Positions 1 through 5,248 of a stretch of 5,248 nt of DNA are shown here, piece by piece. The stretch is from DATBLE01 sp046735055. Lineage in GTDB: Bacteria > Actinomycetota > Thermoleophilia > Gaiellales > Gaiellaceae. Position 1 is the stretch's first letter. Each line of letters opens with the position of its first letter. Both the position numbers and the translations under genes were made by a program. The DNA is taken from positions 1 through 5,248 of the forward strand of contig JBKPSO010000323.1 of the NCBI GenBank assembly GCA_046735055.1, in the 5' to 3' direction. The notes below the pieces were generated by a model, which saw only the letters and a list, made by a program, of their open reading frames with translations, was not told the origin of the DNA and made no database searches.

Positions 1-1
1 C

Positions 2-1858
2 GTCCTGACCGCCGGCGCGAACGGAGTCGTGCGGATCTGGACCGCGCGTGACGGCCGCGTCGCGCTCTCGTTCCGCCAGGCGACACCGCTGGTCGCAGCG
101 GGCTACGACGCGCGAGGGACTCGCATCCTCACCGCCGGCGGCGACGGAGCTCGGCTCTGGGACGCCGCCTCCGGCGGGCCGCTGGCAACGCTCCGACATC
201 ACGGAATCGCGTCCGCAGCCTTCTCCGCCGACGGAACGGAAGTCGTAACAGGCGGCACCGACCGCCTCGTGCGGATCTGGCGGGCGGCAGGCGGAAAGCT
301 GTTGCGCATCGTCCAACTCCCGGGGCGCGTGGGACTGGTCGCGCTGAGCCCGAACGGCAGGCGCATCGTCGCCGTCGTGACCTTGAAGGGACACGTGCAG
401 GCTAGCCTCGTCGACGCCCGAGCCGGCCGGGTCCTGCGCATCCTGCCGCAGCGCGGGATCACCGATGTCGAATTCAGCCCGGATGGGCGGCTGCTCGCAA
501 CCGCCAGCGCTGACGGCACGACGAGTCTCTGGCGCGCGCGCGACGGACGCCCGGTGCGTGTACTGGACGACGGCGGCGACCACGTCACCGATCTCACCTT
601 CACCCCCGACGGCTCGCTGCTCGCGACCACGAGCAGAGACGGCGGCGTCCGCGTCTGGCTCGTCGCCAACGGCGAGCGCTTCTTCTTCTTCAGCGCCCAC
701 GCTGCTCCCACCACGCACGTGGCGTTCGATCCGACCGGCACGTTCCTCGTCAGCACGGGCGAGGACCGCACGGGTCGCATCTGGGAGATCACCGGGATCG
801 AGGCGGGACGGCCGGTCGCGCTCCTCGCCGGGCATGCTGAGGCAGTCGACACCGCCGCGTTCAGTCCGGACGGTAGCTCGCTCGTCACGGGAAGCGAGGA
901 CGGGACCGCGCGTCTTTGGGACGCACGCATCGAGCAGCATCTGCGCGTCGTCGACAAGGAGAACAACGCGGTCGCGCGCGCCAGCTTCGCTGACGGCGGC
1001 CGGCTCCTCGTCGCCGTCGTCGGCGCGCGCGTCAAGGCCCTTGCCGACGGGCGCACGGTGCGATCCCTCCCCGCCGGCGGAAACGTGGCGGCGTTCAGCA
1101 GCGACGGCCGGCTCCGGGCCACGGTCGCGCCCGCCGACACGGTCGAGATCGAGAGCGTGCCGGCGGGCCGCACCGTGGCCGCGCTACACGCCGAATCCGT
1201 TGTGACCGCCCTCGCCTTCCGAGGGGACGGTCACGAGCTCGTGACCGCTGACAAGAACGGCGTCGTCACGATCTGGGACACCGCCAACGCGCACGTCGTC
1301 CAACGCTTCCGCGCCGAGGGCCCGATCCTCCACGTCGCGCTCGCGCCACGCGACGACCTCGTCCTGACCGCCGGCGTCGACGGCAGCGCCCGACTCTGGT
1401 CGGCGGACGGGCATGTCCTCCACGTGCTTCACGGGCATCCCGCACCGATCACCGACGCACGCTTCGACCCCACGGGCGCGCGCATCGTCACCGCGTCGCA
1501 GGGTTCGAACCGGAACGTGATCGTTTGGGACGTGCAAACCGGACGCAGGCTGGAAGTGCTGATTGGCCACTTCGGCACCGTAACCGCAGCGTCGTTCAGC
1601 TCCGACGGTCGCTGGATCCTGACCGCCGGCCCGATCAGCGCCGTAATCTGGGCGGCCGACACCGGCCAGCTCCTCTTCTATCTGCGCGGCCCCACCAATG
1701 TGCTCACCGATGCAGAGTGGTCGCCGACCGGGTACCGCGTCGTCACCGCGTCACGCGACCGGACCGTGCGCACCTACGACTGTGAGGTCTGCCGGCCGCT
1801 GGGCGGCTTGATCGCACTCGCCCGAGCTCGACTTGCCGGCACGGCCGACCAGGGGTGA
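2..1858 (+). CDS. WD40-repeat beta-propeller protein, C-terminal part (5' end outside window)
   Basis: The frame is open from base 2 to the TGA at 1856-1858 (618 codons). A GTG at 29 could be mistaken for the start, but the nine codons before it read VLTAGANGV and run straight into VRIW. That is the second half of a WD40 blade, so the gene begins upstream. Counting from the GTG codon as residue 1, blades close on W or an equivalent at about residues 4, 44, 84, 128, 168, 210, 252, 297, 337, 375, 416, 457, 500, 541 and 583. Typical motifs are FSPDG, LxTxSxDGTxRLWD and GH. Fourteen complete blades would form two seven-bladed propellers, normally protein-binding scaffolds. The tail (584-609) contains CEVC followed by LIALARARL. 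From memory, similar tails occur on actinobacterial WD40 proteins with N-terminal STAND/NACHT-type NTPase or BTAD regulator domains. No signal peptide, membrane segment or enzymatic domain is visible here. The binding partner and the N-terminal domain are unknown. WD40 identity is very secure; a signalling role is inference. Confidence 0.95.
   Translation, partial: VLTAGANGVVRIWTARDGRVALSFRQATPLVAAGYDARGTRILTAGGDGARLWDAASGGPLATLRHHGIASAAFSADGTEVVTGGTDRLVRIWRAAGGKLLRIVQLPGRVGLVALSPNGRRIVAVVTLKGHVQASLVDARAGRVLRILPQRGITDVEFSPDGRLLATASADGTTSLWRARDGRPVRVLDDGGDHVTDLTFTPDGSLLATTSRDGGVRVWLVANGERFFFFSAHAAPTTHVAFDPTGTFLVSTGEDRTGRIWEITGIEAGRPVALLAGHAEAVDTAAFSPDGSSLVTGSEDGTARLWDARIEQHLRVVDKENNAVARASFADGGRLLVAVVGARVKALADGRTVRSLPAGGNVAAFSSDGRLRATVAPADTVEIESVPAGRTVAALHAESVVTALAFRGDGHELVTADKNGVVTIWDTANAHVVQRFRAEGPILHVALAPRDDLVLTAGVDGSARLWSADGHVLHVLHGHPAPITDARFDPTGARIVTASQGSNRNVIVWDVQTGRRLEVLIGHFGTVTAASFSSDGRWILTAGPISAVIWAADTGQLLFYLRGPTNVLTDAEWSPTGYRVVTASRDRTVRTYDCEVCRPLGGLIALARARLAGTADQG
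41..1777 (+). repeat. Tandem WD40 repeat array, about 14 complete blades
   Basis: These are protein-level tandem repeats of about 39-45 residues in the plus-strand gene. Clear blades end in ARLWD (residues 41-45 from the GTG at 29), VRIW (81-84), TSLW (165-168), VRVW (207-210), GRIW (249-252), ARLWD (294-298), VTIWD (413-417), ARLW (454-457), VIVWD (497-501) and AVIW (538-541). The blade near 128 is weaker (SLVDA). The two blades closing near 337 and 375 have lost the Trp and most of the signature. The last blade ends RTYD (581-584). At the DNA level the repeats have diverged, apart from short shared words around the LTAG motif. Confidence 0.9.
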
Positions 1859-1875
1859 CGAATTCAGGGAACGCG

Positions 1876-1900
1876 GGCTGCGCGAGCAGCCTTGGTCTGT
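1876..1900 (+). terminator. Hairpin between convergent genes, candidate terminator
   Basis: Bases 1876-1881 (GGCTGC) pair perfectly with 1886-1891 (GCAGCC), leaving the four-base loop GCGA, a GNRA-type tetraloop on the plus strand. A G-U pair (1875/1892) could extend the stem. It is followed by TTGGTCTGTT, a moderately T-rich tract. The hairpin starts 18 bases after the stop of the plus-strand gene and lies just past the TAA of the minus-strand operon, in the only non-coding spacer of the window. On the minus strand the stem also forms, but the following bases are less T-rich. The T tract is interrupted, so intrinsic termination may be weak. Confidence 0.5.
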
Positions 1901-4242
1901 TACGGCCTCTCGACGACTCTGAGGTTGAGACGACCGGGACGGGGCGGTAGCTCGATCGTCCCCCTCGCAGGATCGAAGCGGCGGAACGGGTGCCCGTCGA
2001 GGGCGACGCTCGAGATGCGGCTCGTGCCCGGAAGACGAAGCCGGAGCGTGAGCGAGCGCAGCGGGACTCGGCCCGGCACGTCGAGCGAGATGCGAACCCA
2101 GTGCTCCGCCGATCGGATCGAGAACGAGATCGGCCCGAAGCTGGTCGGCACCCCGCGCACATCGATCTTCGCGCCCGGTCGTAGCCACGCACGCGGCGTC
2201 GAATAGCCGAGCTCGAGACCCTGGGGGACTCCATTGCGGTCGACGGTCTCGTGGACGAGCATGAGGCGAAGTGTCGCGAGGAACGTGGCGTTGCTCGCGC
2301 CGTTCGGCGGCAGGTACATGGACCGGTAGTACTCGCCGGCCAGCGGCGCGACGGAAGCGCCCTCCCCCGAGACGAACGTTCCCTCAGTCATCGCGGCCGC
2401 CAGGTGGCCGTAGAGGCTGAGGACGAGCTGATCCGCCTGATCGTTGTCGGCGAGGAAGCGGGCGACGTTCAACCCGTAGACCTCGTCCGTCCCCGAGACC
2501 GGGTACCGCGGGGTCTTGCCGTAGAGGGCGTAGCCGCCGGCTCGGACGAGCCCGAGAAGGCGCGAGCCGTGTCCGAGCATGTACCCCAGCGCGCCCCTCG
2601 CCTCTGCGCTTCCCGGTGCGAACAGGCCGGACGCGAGCGCGTAGGGCATGACGAGGTTCCAGTAGCTTCCCGACCGGGACGCGGTCAGCGTGTCATAGGG
2701 GGTTTCCTCCGCGTCGAGCAGCCGAGCGGGGAGAAAGAGGGAGCCGTCCGGAAGCTTCCGCTGCGATTCGCGGACGGCCCGGCGAACCCCCGCCTCGAGC
2801 CTCGCCGCGAGGCTCCGGCACCTCGCGGCGAGCGACACGTGGCCGGTCTGCTCCCAGACCTGGGCCATTTCTCGAAGTCCGCGCCAGACGACGGCCTGGG
2901 AGTGCAGCCCGAGCACCGAGTCGGGGATGTCGGATGAATAGCGCTCACGATGCAGCATCCCGCGCGGGCTCGCCGCGATCTGGCTCGCGAGCGCGTCGAC
3001 GTATCCGCGGAGAACGGGCGTCGCGCGATCGATCAACGACCGGTCGCGGAAGAGTCGGTAGTGCAGCGCGAAGCCGACCAGCTTCTGACCTGCCTTCCAG
3101 TTTGGGTACGGCCTTCGAGCCCGGGTCAGGGACGTTCGGAGGATCGCCTTGCCGACGTTGGCGAGGCCCCATTCGCTCATGACCTGTGCGACGTCGACTC
3201 CTTCGGGGAACGAAAACTCCTCGTACGCGTTCCCGATGCTGTACCGCCAGGTCAGCTCCAGATCCTGGATGAGCAGGTTGCGCTCGGCGGCGACGACGCG
3301 CCCTTCCGGGACCACGATCGAGGCAGCCTCGGCCAGGCGGCGCTCCCAGAAGTCGCGGACGGACTGCCGGGCGTGCTCGTAGCTCGACCGCTCGACCGTG
3401 AGCGGCCGGCTCGGCCCGGGCCGGCTCAACCAGGCGGCGTAGACCGTGTAGGCGCCACCGGCGGCGACGGCGTATTTCACCCCCGAGCCGTCGAAGCTTC
3501 CGCCGGGGCTGAAGAAGAGGTGGGTGTCGCCGCCACGCACGAGTCGCCCGCCGTCGACGGCGAGCCCGCGCTCGGACGGGGTGAACCGAACCTCCGAGGT
3601 GCCACCGGACGCGCGCCGGGCATCCGCCGTCACGCGCACGAAGCTCACGAGCGAGCGAGTCTCCGGGATCCGGGCGGCGAACGACTCCTGCCGATAATGC
3701 ACGCCGGTGGCGTCGACGTACTGCGTCTCCAGGATCGGCAGGAAGCCCGCGAACAGCCGAGGAGGTTCCAGGCGCGCGAGGCACGACCCGAAGCGCTCGC
3801 GCCCGTCGCCACCGACGCCGATCGTGAGGCTGCGCCCGTCGGCGCGCTGCGAGAGAACCTGGCTCCCGTCAGCGACGTGCAGGGCGACCGTTCCGGCGCC
3901 GCCCACGCCGGGCTCGGCGAAGGGAACGTAGTAGACGCCGGACTCCGTCAGGCGCCGCCGGTTCGCGGCCTTCGCGAGCAGCAACGGCTTGAGATACCGC
4001 CGCACGCCGTCGTAGGTGGGCCCGCCCGGCGTCGCGAGCAGCTCCTGGCCCCAGACGTCCTTCCTCGCCCGTAGCGCACGTTCGACACGGCGCACGTACC
4101 CCGAGTCGAGCGTCCTTTGCAGGCACGGCCTCGGAGCTTGTCCCTGCGCCTGCCGAAAGCCGAGTCCCCCGGTCAGGAGCACTGCGAGGACGACGAGGCG
4201 TGGCGCGAGGCAGACCAGCTTCGCCACTGCGCTAGCGCCCAC
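1900..4242 (-). CDS. Secreted six-hairpin glycosidase-like protein
   Basis: A 780-residue protein, GTG start at 4242 and TAA at 1902-1900. Residues 1-36 look like a signal peptide: Lys8 and Arg15, then LVVLAVLLTGGLG, with likely cleavage after GQA at 36. Residues about 40-300 are rich in predicted beta-strands, like the N-terminal sandwich of many (alpha/alpha)6-barrel glycosidases. Residues about 310-665 are helical, with spaced conserved-looking loops: YEEFSFPEG (340-348), LHSQAVVWRG (447-456), SGSYWNLVMPYALASG (524-539), SGTDEVYGLN (583-592) and SGEGAS...GEYYRS...LPPNG (625-648). Residues about 670-780 form a C-terminal beta domain. The YW...PY...G and E-Y-x-P-x-N/T-G patterns recall GH63/GH37-like clans, making Glu637 or Glu627 a candidate catalytic base and Glu341, Glu342 or Glu347 further acidic candidates; none can be proven from sequence alone. 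Cys40 and Cys154 might form a disulfide after export. It is second in an operon with the esterase gene. Fold confidence is moderate; I cannot name a GH family or substrate, and a lyase or non-catalytic member is possible. Confidence 0.8.
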   Translation of the reverse strand: MGASAVAKLVCLAPRLVVLAVLLTGGLGFRQAQGQAPRPCLQRTLDSGYVRRVERALRARKDVWGQELLATPGGPTYDGVRRYLKPLLLAKAANRRRLTESGVYYVPFAEPGVGGAGTVALHVADGSQVLSQRADGRSLTIGVGGDGRERFGSCLARLEPPRLFAGFLPILETQYVDATGVHYRQESFAARIPETRSLVSFVRVTADARRASGGTSEVRFTPSERGLAVDGGRLVRGGDTHLFFSPGGSFDGSGVKYAVAAGGAYTVYAAWLSRPGPSRPLTVERSSYEHARQSVRDFWERRLAEAASIVVPEGRVVAAERNLLIQDLELTWRYSIGNAYEEFSFPEGVDVAQVMSEWGLANVGKAILRTSLTRARRPYPNWKAGQKLVGFALHYRLFRDRSLIDRATPVLRGYVDALASQIAASPRGMLHRERYSSDIPDSVLGLHSQAVVWRGLREMAQVWEQTGHVSLAARCRSLAARLEAGVRRAVRESQRKLPDGSLFLPARLLDAEETPYDTLTASRSGSYWNLVMPYALASGLFAPGSAEARGALGYMLGHGSRLLGLVRAGGYALYGKTPRYPVSGTDEVYGLNVARFLADNDQADQLVLSLYGHLAAAMTEGTFVSGEGASVAPLAGEYYRSMYLPPNGASNATFLATLRLMLVHETVDRNGVPQGLELGYSTPRAWLRPGAKIDVRGVPTSFGPISFSIRSAEHWVRISLDVPGRVPLRSLTLRLRLPGTSRISSVALDGHPFRRFDPARGTIELPPRPGRLNLRVVERP
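4135..4242 (-). other. Signal peptide of the glycosidase-like protein
   Basis: Residues 1-36 show a basic N-region (Lys8, Arg15), a hydrophobic core at about 16-28 and a polar C-region ending GQA before PRP. This fits Sec export and signal peptidase I cleavage near residue 36. Cys11 lies before the hydrophobic core, so it is not a lipobox cysteine. If translation begins at the second GTG (4227) instead, the peptide is five residues shorter and has a more typical N-region, (M)AKLVCLAPR. Confidence 0.7.
4225..4242 (-). promoter_or_regulatory. Stop/start overlap, likely translational coupling
   Basis: The TAG stop of the esterase gene (4234-4232) lies inside the first codons of the glycosidase-like gene if that gene starts at GTG 4242 (11-base overlap). 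A second in-frame GTG at 4227-4225 lies four bases after the stop. Neither start has a purine-rich Shine-Dalgarno sequence ahead of it; the upstream bases read CCCGCGCCCCGCT. This arrangement favours re-initiation by ribosomes finishing the upstream gene. The stop sits in a perfect 10-base palindrome, GCGCTAGCGC (4229-4238). Which GTG is used cannot be decided here. Confidence 0.55.
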
Positions 4243-5248
4243 AGCGGGGCGCGGGCTGGTAGCGGACGCTCCGCGGGAGCGCCTTGAACCCGCGTGGCAG
4301 GAGGCCGAACCGGATCAGAGCGATCGGGAGCAGCGCCTTCGCCCGCATCTCCTTCGAATGCTGCCACCTGCCGACGTACTCCGACACCGGGGCGTACCGA
4401 TTGAGCCGGCGGAGCTTCCCGAACAGCGACCCCGACTGATGGGGCTGATCGGAGACGATCCGATCCTGGGTGCTCCACCAGATCTGGAGCGGGACACCGG
4501 AATCGGCGATCCGGCGGGCCTGGCTGAGACCACTCCGCGCCGCGTAGACCCGAGGGCTCTGCTTCGGTGTGCCGCCGACCTCACGTCGCATCGTCGACTG
4601 GAGGACGGCGCCGTACGGCTCGTGCCACATCTGCAGGCAGCGCTCGTTGCACGGAACGGAGCGCAGCTGGTCGTAGCGACGAGAGAGGTCCGTCACCGAG
4701 TCCATCGCTGCGGCCCCGGCCAGCAGCCGCGGGTGGCGGGCGACGAGCAGCAGTGTCTCCTGACCGCCCATGCTGCTTCCGAGGGCGTAGATCCGCCGGG
4801 GGTCGAACCGCAGCCACGGCAGCGCCTTGGTTGCGAGCTCAGGCATGCGGGCGAGGTCGTCGATCTGGCCGGCGTAGCCGTAGGAGAAGTTCTTGAGCAG
4901 CCGCCCCATCCCGTCGGGGTTGATGACGGCGAACACGCCCACGGCAGGAAGGTTGTCCCAGAACGCCGCGTTCGACCGTCCCGTGGCCCCGCGGCCATGG
5001 GGCGAGATCACGACGGGCAGGGCCGGGTGGTTCCGCGGCCCGTACCAGGACGGGAGCACCACGTACGCGAGTCGATCGAGGCCGTTGTGAGCGGTGTAGT
5101 GGATCGTCCAGACGCGGACCGTCTGCCGCGGGGCGGCGGAGCGGCCGGAAGACGCGGTGGCGGCGGCGGCCGCGACTGCGAGCAAGAGGAGGGCTGCGAG
5201 GGTGCGGCGGCGGTCGCCGCGACTGTTGATATGCGCGCTGTGTGTGAA
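4232..5248 (-). CDS. Secreted alpha/beta-hydrolase esterase (5' end outside window)
   Basis: The frame is open from the right edge (5248) to the TAG at 4234-4232. A TTG at 5185 is the only start-like codon in frame, but it falls in the middle of a hydrophobic run, and the codons before it encode INSRGDRRRTLAALL, the basic start of a signal peptide. The real start is therefore probably beyond the window. Counting from the TTG, the mature protein starts near residue 12 and has the alpha/beta-hydrolase order: strand PVVISPHGRG with an oxyanion-type HGRG (63-66), nucleophile motif GSSMGG (Ser138), MDSVTDL (161-167), acid Asp241 in STQDRIV and His276 in WQHSKE. This is the layout of PHB-depolymerase/feruloyl-esterase-like and prolyl-oligopeptidase-type hydrolases. 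A lid-like insert (about 165-225) carries PCNERC (Cys179, Cys183), a possible disulfide. A basic C-terminal extension (281-317) follows the catalytic His. It is the upstream partner of the glycosidase-like gene, so a carbohydrate-ester substrate is a reasonable inference. Peptidase or lipase activity is not excluded. Confidence 0.88.
   Translation of the reverse strand, partial: FTHSAHINSRGDRRRTLAALLLLAVAAAAATASSGRSAAPRQTVRVWTIHYTAHNGLDRLAYVVLPSWYGPRNHPALPVVISPHGRGATGRSNAAFWDNLPAVGVFAVINPDGMGRLLKNFSYGYAGQIDDLARMPELATKALPWLRFDPRRIYALGSSMGGQETLLLVARHPRLLAGAAAMDSVTDLSRRYDQLRSVPCNERCLQMWHEPYGAVLQSTMRREVGGTPKQSPRVYAARSGLSQARRIADSGVPLQIWWSTQDRIVSDQPHQSGSLFGKLRRLNRYAPVSEYVGRWQHSKEMRAKALLPIALIRFGLLPRGFKALPRSVRYQPAPRCGR
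5153..5248 (-). other. Signal peptide region of the esterase (incomplete at window edge)
   Basis: In the frame of the esterase the edge codons read a polar stretch, then GDRRRTLAALLLLAVAAAAA, then TASSG. The basic cluster, the hydrophobic core and an A-T-A site before SSG form a complete export signal, with probable cleavage after residue 11 counted from the TTG at 5185. The RRRTLA run loosely resembles a twin-arginine motif but lacks the usual context, so Sec export is equally possible. No ATG or GTG occurs in frame between 5186 and 5248. Confidence 0.7.

Noticed and set aside
29..40. GTG at 29 as the true start of the WD40 gene
   Set aside because: The upstream in-frame codons complete a WD40 blade and no Shine-Dalgarno sequence precedes the GTG, so the coding sequence clearly continues past the left edge.
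675..695. Short TTC triplet run encoding four Phe residues
   Set aside because: About four copies within a coding blade are too short to suggest phase variation or a regulatory repeat.
199..1173. Minus-strand open frame (324 codons) opposite the WD40 gene
   Set aside because: It is a shadow of the repeats. Its low-complexity Ser/Arg/Pro/Thr translation periodically mirrors the WD40 blades, and it has no independent support.
1800..1920. Possible frameshift shortening the WD40 tail
   Set aside because: The +1 frame after the LARARL stretch runs on to about 1921 and reads through acidic and basic residues, but it gives no convincing match to the remembered family tail. A natural stop is the simpler reading.
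2251..2937. Plus-strand open frame (228 codons) within the glycosidase-like gene
   Set aside because: It is antisense to the conserved-looking barrel region, has charged low-complexity composition and shows no motif.
2950..4074. Long plus-strand open frame (374 codons) opposite the glycosidase-like gene
   Set aside because: It lies antisense to a gene with a clear signal peptide and domain pattern. Its translation is rich in Arg, Gly, Glu and Pro with no recognisable motif, as expected for an antisense frame in GC-rich DNA.

Overview
This is a GC-rich, almost fully coding window holding three genes. One long plus-strand gene fills the left third. A two-gene minus-strand operon fills the rest and converges on it. 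Both outer genes run off the window, so their true starts, and any promoters, are not visible. Base composition, strong G/C preference at third codon positions, GTG-type starts, Arg/Ala-rich secretion signals and the C-terminal tail of the WD40 protein all suggest a high-GC actinobacterium. Thermoleophilia (Solirubrobacterales/Gaiellales-like) is my best guess, from family memory only, and the assignment is not secure.

Left region (2-1858, plus strand): the C-terminal part of a large WD40-repeat protein with about fourteen complete blades in view, enough for two seven-bladed propellers. It ends in a short CxxC-containing tail. The open frame and a half blade at the left edge show that the gene begins upstream. 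Proteins of this type often carry a signalling or NTPase module ahead of the propellers, but no such module is in the window.

Junction (1859-1899): the two transcription units meet tail to tail, with 41 bases between stop codons. A 6-bp GC-rich hairpin with a GCGA loop lies there and is a plausible terminator.

Right region (1900-5248, minus strand): the promoter-proximal gene encodes a secreted alpha/beta-hydrolase esterase with a readable Ser-Asp-His triad. Its stop codon lies inside the start of the second gene (11-base overlap). The second gene encodes a secreted 780-residue protein that looks like a three-domain, (alpha/alpha)6-barrel (six-hairpin) glycosidase-like enzyme of no family I can name. 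The tight coupling and shared export signals suggest that the two act together outside the membrane. Esterase removal of acyl groups plus cleavage of a glycan is the simplest reading, but the substrate is unknown. I found no mobile element, CRISPR array, RNA gene or defence system. The most interesting content is the uncharacterised glycosidase-like/esterase pair.
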